Origin: CAVPJC01 sp963705155
Lineage (GTDB): Bacteria; Chloroflexota; Anaerolineae; Anaerolineales; UBA4823
Length of the DNA: 64,000 nt
Assembly (NCBI GenBank): GCA_963705155.1
Contig: CAVPJC010000016.1
Coordinates: 1 to 64,000, forward strand
Reading direction: 5' to 3'
Shown: positions 53,286 through 61,745 of the stretch, piece after piece
Layout: every line of letters begins with the position of its first letter
Position numbering within the stretch: the stretch's first letter is position 1
The notes under the pieces: model-generated
What the model saw: the letters and a program-made list of their open reading frames with translations, nothing else
The model's database searches: none
Told to the model about the DNA's origin: nothing
Program-made: the position numbers and the translations under genes

Positions 53286-53931
53286 TCATGAGGAACCACC
53301 TTTGCGCAAATGGGACGTGTTGTTCATGGAGACGAGCACAAAATCGTTATCTTTGACTTCGAACACGTTGATGGCGCAGGTGTCCTGCCGGATGCGCCAG
53401 AAGTTTTCGTTGCCCAGCCCCAGAACCCCCAGCAGGATGATGCGGTTGATCACCGTGTGTCCGACCAGGACGATCGTACCTCCGGGATGGCGGGCAGCCA
53501 GCTCGGTCACGGTCTGCATGAGGCGGGCGCGCAGGGCCTCCAGGGTTTCTCCGCCGGGGATGCGCGCCAGCTGCGGGCGGTTGTACCAGGCGTCGATCTG
53601 CTTCGGGCCACCGCCGGCGGGCTTCTTCCGGCGTCAGGCCCTGCCACTCGCCATAATCGATATCGGCCAGGCCGGGGTGAATTTGAACCTGCAGGTTGAA
53701 ATGCCGGGCAATTGCCTCTGCGGTCCGGATCGAGCGCGAGAGCGGGCTGGTGTAAACGGCGGTGGGGCGCCATTCGTCTGCCACGCAGCGCCCGGTGGCT
53801 TCCGCCTGGGCCAGACCGGTTTCGTTCAGCGGCACATCGGCCCGGCCGCGGAAGCGCTCAAAGCGGTTCCATTCGGTCTGGCCGTGGCGGACAAGGATGA
53901 TGGTGGTCATGGGGGTGGCTGCTTTCTGCAT
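53286..53931 (-). CDS. histidine phosphatase family protein, frameshifted
   Basis: From ATG 53931 (MQKAATPMTTIILVRHGQTE), with AGGTG upstream. RHG motif ILVRHGQTEWN carries the phosphorylated His; VYTSPLSRSIRTAEAIA and the second His VLVGHTVINRIILL complete the cofactor-dependent phosphoglycerate mutase/phosphatase fold. An indel near 53605 splits the frame. The protein is about 210 residues, as in GpmB/CobC-type phosphatases. The upstream fluoride aptamer and terminator suggest it helps cells cope with fluoride, which blocks phosphoryl enzymes such as enolase. Confidence 0.8.
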
Positions 53932-53948
53932 TTTGCACCTGCGGCGAC

Positions 53949-53990
53949 AAAAAGCCTCTGCTGGGTGATTTTTCATCACCGACAGAGGCT
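53949..53990 (-). terminator. fluoride riboswitch terminator
   Basis: On the minus strand AGCCTCTG (53990-53983) pairs with CAGAGGCT (53960-53953), with TTTTT next. Its 5' arm is also the 3' strand of the aptamer P1 stem. Confidence 0.8.
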
Positions 53991-54040
53991 GTCAGCCGGA
54001 AACCGGCGGTTTGAACTTTATTGGCGAGCCTCATCGCTCG
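53983..54040 (-). ncRNA. fluoride riboswitch (crcB motif)
   Basis: Minus-strand sequence GCGATGAGGCTCGCC is followed by AATAAAGTTCAAACC, GCCGGTTTCCGGC and TGACAGCCTCTG. This matches the fluoride aptamer: GAUGAGGC pairs with GCCUCU, a short hairpin (GCCGG-UUU-CCGGC) lies between, and the strands around CGCC and AAACC allow the pseudoknot. It lies between a promoter and a terminator, directly before the histidine phosphatase gene. Confidence 0.85.
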
Positions 54041-54045
54041 GTTGG

Positions 54046-54074
54046 ATTGTAATTCTTTGCGCAATCGACGTCAA
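54046..54074 (-). promoter_or_regulatory. promoter of the fluoride riboswitch transcript
   Basis: TTGACG (54074-54069) and TACAAT (54051-54046) on the minus strand, 17 bp apart. Transcription would start about 7 nt later, at the first aptamer bases. Confidence 0.7.
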
Positions 54075-54320
54075 GCGATTGCGCCTCAAGCCGGGGAGTG
54101 CCCGGGCTTCAGAGAAGGCAGGGTGGGCCATCCACGAATGAAAAGACTACGAATGAAGAGCTAAAGAAACCACAGATAAAGATGCGGAATACTGCTGTGC
54201 GGATGGACACAGAAAAACAAAAATATCCGTGTCCATCTGGCTCTTATCGGTGTGATCTGTGGATTCTTTGCCAATGGCGCATAAACCCACCCTGCAGCGC
54301 CATCTATGAGCGTGCGAAAA
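54075..54320. repeat. intergenic repeats
   Basis: AGAAACCACAGATAAAGATG and GATGGACACAGAAAAACAAA with inverse partner CGTGTCCATCTGGCTC belong to the CACAGATGGACACAGAT family. No gene seen. Confidence 0.45.
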
Positions 54321-54324
54321 GCCC

Positions 54325-54360
54325 GTTGCCATACAATATTGTGTTATACTGTATGGCAAC
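54325..54360. promoter_or_regulatory. toxin-antitoxin operator/promoter palindrome
   Basis: GTTGCCATACA (54325-54335) and TGTATGGCAAC (54350-54360) are perfect 11-bp inverted arms around a TATACT box (54345-54350), 12 bp before the antitoxin start. This is the usual layout of an antitoxin-bound promoter. Confidence 0.75.
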
Positions 54361-54372
54361 AGGAGCGTGAAA

Positions 54373-54617
54373 ATGGAAAAAACTAAGATCACTGTTCGTG
54401 TGGAAAGGGATGCTCTGGCAGCCGCCCGGCGCTATGCACAGCAGCACGACGCCACACTCACCAGCCTGGTGACGGAGTTTTTTCGTTCCGTGGCCCGGAG
54501 CGAACGCTCCGATCAGGCCACCCCCATCCTGGATGAGCTGACCGGCAGCCTAGCCCGCAGGCTTCTGTGGAGGAATATCGTGAGCACCTCCAGCGAAAGC
54601 ACCTCGGCGGTGAGTGA
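54373..54617 (+). CDS. antitoxin, VapB/DUF6364-like, frameshifted
   Basis: ATG 54373 has AGGAG 7 nt upstream. MEKTKITVRVERDALAAARR ... AQQHDATLTSLVTEFFRSVA is the ribbon-helix-helix pattern of DUF6364 antitoxins. After an indel near 54555, the other frame gives QASVEEYREHLQRKHLGGE-stop. About 80 residues if repaired. It is followed at once by the PIN-domain toxin and controlled by its palindrome. Confidence 0.75.
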
Positions 54618-55029
54618 GCCGCACGCGTTCTTTTCGATATCAACATTCTGCTGGATGTGCTGATGGAGCGCCATCCCCATTTCGCACCGGCTGCGGCAGC
54701 TTGGGCGCTGGCCGAAACTGGCAGAATCACAGGGCTGCTGGCCGCCCACAGCCTGCCGACCCTGTTTTACCTGTACGCAAAGCACGCTCGCGTGAAAAGG
54801 CCAGCTATGTACTGCTGCGCCTGCTGGAAGTGTTCAAGGTAGCCGACATCACACAGGAAACGGTTGAGGCCGCCCTGGCTTTGGGTTGGGCGGATTTTGA
54901 AGATGCGCTTCAAATGGCTGCGGCTGCGCAGTCGGGCTGTTCCAATGTGGTCACGCGCAACCCGAAGGATTTCCCAGCGGCTCGGTGGCGGTCATCTCGC
55001 CGGTCGGACTGCTAGCGATCCTTTCTTGA
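54614..55029 (+). CDS. PIN-domain toxin (VapC-like), frameshifted
   Basis: RVLFDINILLDVLMERHPHF is a PIN-domain opening (first acidic Asp and the NxxxD-type motif). SLPTLFYLY, LEVFKVADITQETVEAALAL, GWADFEDALQMAAAAQSGCS (central D-E-D) and VVTRNPKDF (final acidic/N motif) follow. Indels near 54640, 54775 and 54980 split it; ending in TGA 55029 (VGLLAILS). About 135 residues. Acts as an RNase held by the antitoxin. It may be inactive if the shifts are real. Confidence 0.7.
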
Positions 55030-55097
55030 CCGGATTGGTTGCATGCCCCGGGCATGGGGATGCCCGGGGTGCAAAAGGGGGTGGCAGGGGTCGTCCA

Positions 55098-58000
55098 TTA
55101 TTTGTAGGATACCGGAGCTGGGCACTGTTCCACATGCAAATATTTTTTACACTCCCCCGTGGTCAGCGGGCGGGTTACGCGGGCTTGAGCCAGCGACAGC
55201 ACTTCACCGATCTGCAAGAGGAAGATGCGCACAACGCCATCTCCACTGGCTACGGCAAGGTGAGCGCCGTTGTCGGTGCGGCTAAAACCAACCCCGGTCA
55301 CGCCGCCGGCACTGCCCGGGAGAGTGAGGATTTCCTGACCTGTGGCAACATCCCATAACTTTGCCGTATTGTCTTCGCTGCCTGTGGCTACAATATTTCC
55401 CATCCGGGCTGAATGCGACAGACTGGATTGTGGAACTGTGACCGATCAGGGTCAGGATTTTGGAACCGGCTGCTGGGTCCCAGAGAATTGTCGGTCCCGT
55501 CTCCGCTCCCGGTGGCAAGCACCAATCCATCGGGACTGTAGGCTATGTCGCGGTAGGCCGGCTTTGTGCCCCTCGAGAGACAGTAACAGCTCGCCCGTTT
55601 TCACATCCCAGATTTTTGCGGTGGCGTCCGTGCTCGACGTGGCAAGATGGGTTCCATCCGGGCTGAACACCACCCCCAGTACCAGCCCTTGATGCCCGGT
55701 GATTTCATGCACAAGTCTCCCGGTGTTCGCATCCCAAACTTTTGCCGTGCCATCGAAAGCCGCCGGTGGCGATCAGGGTTCCATCCGGGCTGAAGGCAAT
55801 ATCGCGCACCCCAAATTGGTGCCCTGAAAGCGTGAGCAAGCTTCTCTGACCTGTAACGGTATCCCATACTATTACCGTTCCATCCAGACTGCCGGTGGCA
55901 AAGCGTATTCCCATCGGGACTGAAAGCAACATTCAAGACTTCCAAGATCGTGTCCGTTCAAAGTCAGTCTGCGGTTCGCCGGTTTCGGCATTCCAGATTA
56001 TTGCTGTGCCATCGCCTGCCATTGGTCACAAATTCCTGTGCATTCGGAGTTGTAAGACAACCCGTGTTCCATAGCCTGTCGACGGACTCGAAACAGTTAC
56101 CCATTCACTACCCGGCATGATACTCCAGATTTTCACAGTCCCATCCAAGACTTGTGCTTGCCAGTCGATTTCCCATCCGGGCTGAAGGCGAGACCTACCA
56201 CCCAGCCGGTGTGCCCAACCAGTGTGAGCAGTTCGCTGCCCGGTGGCTGGCATCCCACAACTTGATATGCATTCCCGCTTACGTCCCGGCTAATAGTTGC
56301 CTTCCATCCGGGCTGAATGAATCAGAGCTAGCGTTTGGTATCGTGAAGAATCTCCTGGCTTCATCTTCGCAGAGAACTGGTCTCGCCGAGATCGGGCATG
56401 TAACTGCCAGACATGGAATCATGCCATCGGAGAAGGCAAACTCGTTTTCCATCGGGGCTGAAGGTTGAGTCTTATAACCACCCCGGTAAAACTCGGACGT
56501 AATCCTGCAGCAGTTCTCCGGTCACGGCATCCCATGATCTTCATCGCCGGATCGTCGCCTGGCGGTGACAAGCCAGCTTCCCATCCGGGCTGAAGGTTAA
56601 CTCCTCGATTCCGTCGTATGTGCCCAGCCAGATACACGATGGAATTCGCCGTGCTGGACGTCCCAAATGATCGCCGCTCGGCATCCACGCCGCCGGTGGC
56701 AAGATATTTTCCATCGGCACTAAACGCAACAGCGATTACATCGGCTTGATGCCCATCGAGGGTTTGCAGGATGGTCGCCTGAAGCAGGATCATAGACTTT
56801 GAACTGGTTCGCTGTCGCAAGCGACGAGAAGCTCTCCCATCCGGGCTGTATGCAACGCGTTTCTGTGGAAACAAGATCAGTCGGTTTGGTTGTGCCCGGC
56901 ATGCGGCAGCAGTTCCTGCGCCGGTGGTGGCGTCCCAAAGGATGATCGTCCCATCATCTCCGATGGTGGCCAGTTGTTTTCCGTCCGGGCTGTAATGCTG
57001 CCGATAGCACTCTGCGTGTCATGATCCATCAAGGGTCATTCGGATCGGTGAAGAAACGATGGAACGGTGTAATGCCTCCAGAGATTCGGGGAGCACGGTT
57101 CCATCCACCGAGCTGCGTGGTCGAAACGGATTGCAGCGCCAGCAGGATACTGCGTTCAGGATCCACAGTCAGATTGTTGAGCGAGGCGGCGGCCAATTCA
57201 CGTGATGTGGCAATACGCTTATCATTTTGCGCTGTGACAGCGGTTTGGCGTGCCTGCGAGCCAAAATACAAAGCCGTGAAGGCCATAGCAATAGCGCAAC
57301 AATGAATGCGCCCGTCAGATACATGGCGCGCTTGCTCATTTGTTTTGCAAAACTGTGTTTGTTCTTCCGCGCGTTGTTTTTCAGACTCGGCCAGTTTCTG
57401 TGCCGCTTCGAGCTCGCGCTGGCGTTGCGCCTCACGTTCAGCGGCTTCTTGTTCAGCCCAGGCTAATGGATGCATCCAGGAATTCACGTTCCAGTGTGAT
57501 TCATCTCATCCATGTGAGTCGCCTGCCCATTCCTGAGCCTGGGTCAGGCGCGCACCGCGGTACAACAATTCCGGTTCACGATCGAGCGCATCCCATTCCT
57601 GGGCAGGCTTCGGTGAGACTGGCGGTGCAGGCGCAAGCCTTCGCGGTTATCTTCGAGCCAGCCGCGCAGCCTCGGCCATTCGCGGATCAGGGCCTCGTGC
57701 GCCACTTCCACCGTATCTTCGCCGGTGATGATCAGACGGGCATCTGCCAACACTTTCAATACAGTCTCGGGTTGTATCTGCTTCTTCGGGTTTCAAGATT
57801 AATTCATTGAAACGTAGCACGGCGACGCGTATCACCGGTGGCGGTCTCATCGCCCAATTCGGTCAATCGCAGGAAAATACGGCGGGCAATCTCCTGCTGC
57901 TCATGCGAAGAACTGATCGTGCAAACACAGCCTCGGCGGTTTCAGCAATGGCGCCGCGCACACCGCCCGATGAGGTATAGCCGCTCAAGGTCATCATGCG

Positions 58001-59095
58001 ACCGCGCCGTCTTTGCCAGGTTTCCATGAGCGCATGCGAGAGGAGCGGCAAAGCACCGGGCTCATGCCCCACATCGTGCAATAACAGATCGACCAGTCCC
58101 GTCTTCGAATTCCCAGCGACCGCGCTGGGCAGGTTCTTCGATGGCCCGCCGCAGTTCATCATCACTCATCGCTCCAATGTATTCCTGATTTTGTGCCAGC
58201 GCTTCTCGCAGCTGGATGTAATTGGCGCAGTGGGCATAGAAATCTGCGCGCATGTGCGATCAAGACGGTGACCGGGCCATCCGACTTCAGAGGCAGCCGT
58301 GAGCAGGTTACCGATAAAAGAAGTCGCTTTCTTCCTCCGAGCGGCATGAGCGCAAACAATTCTTCGAACTGGTCAACGACCAACAGCAGGTGTGCATGCC
58401 TCCGCCGGTCCCAATTTGCGTTTTGCAAAGAGATGCAGACTGCGCAGAATCGCGTCTCCAGGTCATCCATCAAGCGTTGCAGTTGGCAGATGACGGAATC
58501 TTGTCGGATGCGAAATTGCTGCAAGATTTTCGAGCGGATGCGCGGTGGGGGTGAGCACATGAATATGCCAATCGGCGGATTTTTTATTCCATCGCAACGC
58601 AGGGATGCAACCCTGCTCGCACGAGCGATGATTTCCCGCTGCCCGATGCGCCAACAACGGCAAGAAAGCGCGCATTCGCACGGTGACCCGCTCGAAGCCA
58701 GGGAAAGAATGCGTTCCGCCAGTTCTAGCGGTCAACGCTTCACGACCGACAAACAGGTCTGCATCGCGCTTCGTCGAAATAATTCAATCCCTTATAGGGG
58801 CAGAATCCCAAGCCCGGGCGCATCTTCACGGCGGACGTTGGCCGGCGAGATCCAGCAGGCGGGCAACCGCCTCGGGTTCATCCTCCAATCCAAGGGCGGA
58901 AACGAAACGAGCTTGAATGGTGGGGATATCGGGCAGGCGCAGGTTCTGTTCAAGGCGGCTGATCTGGGCATCGCTGTAGCCAACTGCAATGGATAATTCC
59001 ATTTGTGTGATGCCGGCGCGGCGTCTCAGAAAACGGAGCAGATCACCAAAGGTGGTGAATTTTTCCAGTGTGGCTTCAGGGATTGAAGCGGACAT
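55098..59095 (-). pseudogene. XRE-STAND-WD40 protein, heavily frameshifted
   Basis: ATG 59095 has AAGGAGTG upstream. The first 90 residues are an XRE-type helix-turn-helix (FGDLLRFLRRRAGITQMELS, VGYSDAQISRLEQNL). Then comes the nSTAND1 NTPase: YKGLNYFDEA-like entry, P-loop AVVGASGSGKSSLVRAG, HLLLVVDQFEELFALM (Walker B) and TAEAVF, each in a different frame. A membrane-spanning and coiled-coil region (EAAEREAQRQRELEAAQKLA) precedes about 14 WD40 blades (FSPDGNTLATGS, DNTAKLWDVATGQEI, GHQFGVRDIAFSPDG). The frame changes every 100-200 bp, more than 20 times. Some changes fall in short homopolymers such as TTT and GGGAAA. Either a dead gene or a region of poor consensus. In intact relatives the protein is a transcription- or defence-linked sensor. 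Confidence 0.72.
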
Positions 59096-59268
59096 TTCCG
59101 CACTCCTTTCACGGCTAGAACCGTATTGAGTCTAGAATAGCATAAATTCGGCAATTTGGAGAATTTTGGTAGGAAATGGCAAGAAAGGTAACCCACGGGA
59201 TGCTACAGTGAGATACATCAAAGGCGATGCGCACGAGGCGCAAATCCAACCGCCAAAGGAGATCAAGA

Positions 59269-59501
59269 TGTTGGCAAATCGTTTATTCAATTTCTTTGTG
59301 GTCGTAATCCTGGTGGCGTTGATGGGGCTTACTGCATGGGAAGTCTGTGCCACGGCGGCTGTCGTATCGCAGGAAAACTCGTCAGCGACTGCATGCGCCA
59401 GCCTGCCTTCACGCTCTTCCATTCATACAGAGTATGTGGCGGAGAGGGGGCGCCGGATGGCGTACACCGAAGAAGGCCCCACCGGCGTGGACGGCGGTTG
59501 A
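59269..59501 (+). CDS. small signal-bearing protein ending GPTGVDGG
   Basis: 77 residues from ATG 59269, with AAAGGAG 8 nt upstream. One hydrophobic segment (LFNFFVVVILVALMGLTAWE), then CATAAVVSQENSSATACASL, PSRSSIHTEYVAE and a C-terminal EGPTGVDGG. I recall similar small proteins with this tail in Anaerolineae, but no function is known. The frame may continue past the stop by one indel (sequence after GVDGG reads LILPAFQKS in another frame). Divergent from the XRE-STAND gene. Confidence 0.5.
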
Positions 59502-59658
59502 TTTTACCCGCTTTCCAAAAATCGTGAATGTGGACGGTAAAAAGCCGCTTCTGACGGCATGGGCCGCGGAAAAAACGTGATTGCTTTTCCCTTCGTTCCG
59601 CTCCGGGCAGGCTGCGAAGAGCACTCGCAACGACATTCGATCCAATGTGGAGACTGGC

Positions 59659-59841
59659 ATGAATTGCACGTACTTTATGGAATTACGCAGCAAGGAAAAA
59701 ATCAATGATCTCATGGAAGAGGGGATGAGAAGCCAGGCCTGCCGCAGGTCGGGCGCTTCGAAGGCCGGGCTTTTTTCAAGACTTCCAAAACTCATCCTGG
59801 TCATTTTAGGGATCGTGGGGATCGTACAAATGGTTTTTTGA
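59659..59841 (+). CDS. possible small membrane protein
   Basis: 60 residues starting MNCTYFMELRSKEKINDLMEE. Charged N-terminal half, then a single C-terminal hydrophobic helix (LPKLILVILGIVGIVQMVF). No ribosome-binding site stands out and no family was recognised. Called only because of the tail-anchor form. Confidence 0.35.
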   Translation: MNCTYFMELRSKEKINDLMEEGMRSQACRRSGASKAGLFSRLPKLILVILGIVGIVQMVF

Positions 59842-60056
59842 AGATCAAGAGCAGCCACAGAGCGATACCTCCGTTCAGGCAATTCTTAACCCGGCTTGTA
59901 AAGGCGCATGCCATGCGCCCTTACGACGTGGGCGGAACGGTTAAGATTGCGGTTATAATGGACGGATAATTGTCTGTTTATTGTTGCCCGGCAGCGTGGA
60001 TAAAGAGAGCCCGCACACCCCATGCAACAAACCCGGCAAAGATCAGGAAGTGAAGC
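59842..60056. repeat. intergenic region
   Basis: A GTAAAGGCGCATGCCATGCGCCC hairpin is at 59898-59921, and GGTTATAATGG, with a possible -10 box, at 59952. No gene seen. Confidence 0.35.
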
Positions 60057-61568
60057 ATGCTTACCCAACACCCGGCCCAGATAGCCAGCCTGTGGCTGTT
60101 TGGCTTGATTTGCCTGCTGCTGCCGGCCGCGGTCATCCTGTACCAGTTAAACTCGCCCTCGGATGGGGCACGCATATCCAAACAGGCCGGCGCCTGGACG
60201 CCCCAGGGGGCCATCATCCACACCTATCCCGGGCAAGACAGCGGCTTGCAAGACGGGGACCTGGTGATTGCCGTCAACGGCGCCTCCCTGGAGACGTGGA
60301 TGGCGGGTTTATTTTCCGGCGGGGCCGGTGAGCCGGTCACCCTGGCAGCCCAAACGGTGGTCTACCGCCTCCTGCGCGGCGGCAAGCTGCTGGACCAACC
60401 CGTCCGCGCCGTTTCCCATCCTGTATGGGCGATCTTGCGCGCCCATTGGGGGGTCTATCTCTACGCCATTGTCTCCCAGTTGATAGCCATCTACGTGTTT
60501 TTGCGCCGTCCGGCGGAGGCGCCGGCCCAGGCATTGTTTGTCTGGGGCATGACTTGCAGTCATTTCTATATCTGGTCGTTTTACCGGCAGGTGCTCGATC
60601 TGACCGATCCACCTGGCTTCTGGCTCTATACGCTTGCAGCCACATTTTTGTGGTTGTCGAATTGGGGCGCAGGGCTGCACCTGGCGCTCGCCTTTCCCCA
60701 ACCGTTTCCTGCCATCCGGCGCAGGCCGGTCCTGTTGGCTCTGCCGTACCTGGCTTCTTTCCTGTTGTTCGGGCTGTATCTGATCGTGAGCCGGGACCCG
60801 GCAGCCGGCTATATCGCCTGGATTGTAAACTGGCAGCGCGGCGAGACCCTGGTTCCAATCGCTATGTTTCTCCCGATTATGGGGTTGATGTTTCAGCAGT
60901 ACCGCAGGAATCAAAGCGCGGCCAGCCGCAAAAAGATCCGCCTGATCGTCTTCAGCGGGATATTGGGCGGTGTGCTGACCGTGTTTTTCTATTTGCTGCC
61001 GCCGTTCGTTGGACTGCCGGCGCTGGACGCCAATCTGCTGGGGATTGTTTTGCTGCTCTTCCCCATCGCGATTGCCATTGCCATTCTGCGATACCAGCTT
61101 TTTGATATCGATGTGATTATTCGCCGCACCCTGGTGTACAGCATTCTCACCACCTTGCTGGCGTTCATTTATTTCGTGAGCGTTGTCGTGCTCCAACAGG
61201 TTTTTGGCGCCTTCGTGCTGGAAAATTCGGAGCCCATCGTGGTGGCGACCACGCTGGCCATTGCCGCTCTGTTCAATCCGCTGCGCCGCCGGATTCAAGT
61301 TTTTATTGACCAGCGCTTCTACCGCCAGGTTTACAACAGCGAGCAGATCATAGCCCTGTTCAGCCGGCGGCTGCGCGCCCAGATCAACATGGATCAATTG
61401 AACGGGCATATCCTGGAAGTGGTGCAGGAGACGCTCAACCCCGAGAGCGTTTCACTGTGGATCTTTACACCGGGCAAACAACCTCCCTCACCACCGGCCC
61501 GTCGGGAGCGCCCCCCGCCCGGCGCTGAAATCGACGCAACACAAGCAGCCCCGCCGCAACGATCGTAA
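60057..61568 (+). CDS. membrane sensor-like protein (PDZ-like plus 7TM)
   Basis: 503 residues. A first helix (LWLFGLICLLLPAAVILYQL) precedes an exported PDZ-like domain (GAIIHTYPGQDSGLQDGDLV, IAVNGASLE), then eight further hydrophobic segments. RRRIQVFIDQRFYRQVYNSE and QIIALFSRRLRAQINMDQLN match the linker found before histidine kinase modules in Chloroflexota. The chain stops soon after (PESVSLWIFTPGKQPPSPPA) with no DHp or ATPase domain. So it is either a kinase-less sensor or a truncated gene. No response regulator is nearby. Confidence 0.65.
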   Translation: MLTQHPAQIASLWLFGLICLLLPAAVILYQLNSPSDGARISKQAGAWTPQGAIIHTYPGQDSGLQDGDLVIAVNGASLETWMAGLFSGGAGEPVTLAAQTVVYRLLRGGKLLDQPVRAVSHPVWAILRAHWGVYLYAIVSQLIAIYVFLRRPAEAPAQALFVWGMTCSHFYIWSFYRQVLDLTDPPGFWLYTLAATFLWLSNWGAGLHLALAFPQPFPAIRRRPVLLALPYLASFLLFGLYLIVSRDPAAGYIAWIVNWQRGETLVPIAMFLPIMGLMFQQYRRNQSAASRKKIRLIVFSGILGGVLTVFFYLLPPFVGLPALDANLLGIVLLLFPIAIAIAILRYQLFDIDVIIRRTLVYSILTTLLAFIYFVSVVVLQQVFGAFVLENSEPIVVATTLAIAALFNPLRRRIQVFIDQRFYRQVYNSEQIIALFSRRLRAQINMDQLNGHILEVVQETLNPESVSLWIFTPGKQPPSPPARRERPPPGAEIDATQAAPPQRS

Positions 61569-61745
61569 TTCTTTTAAACCGCGAAACACACGAAATACAC
61601 GAAAGCAATGCCCTAACCACCAAGGCGCCAGGACACCAGGAAAAGCCTGGGAGTTCATGAGAGGGAGCCATCCACCTTTTTCGCGCCTGCGGTGTTTCAA
61701 TTCTTTCAAGCTATAATTAATCCAGTCCTCACTGTAAGGGCGCTT
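61569..61745. repeat. intergenic repeats
   Basis: AACCGCGAAACACACGAAATACACG and ACCACCAAGGCGCCAGGACACC are dispersed repeats. A TATAAT box lies at 61711-61717 ahead of the methyltransferase gene. Confidence 0.4.
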
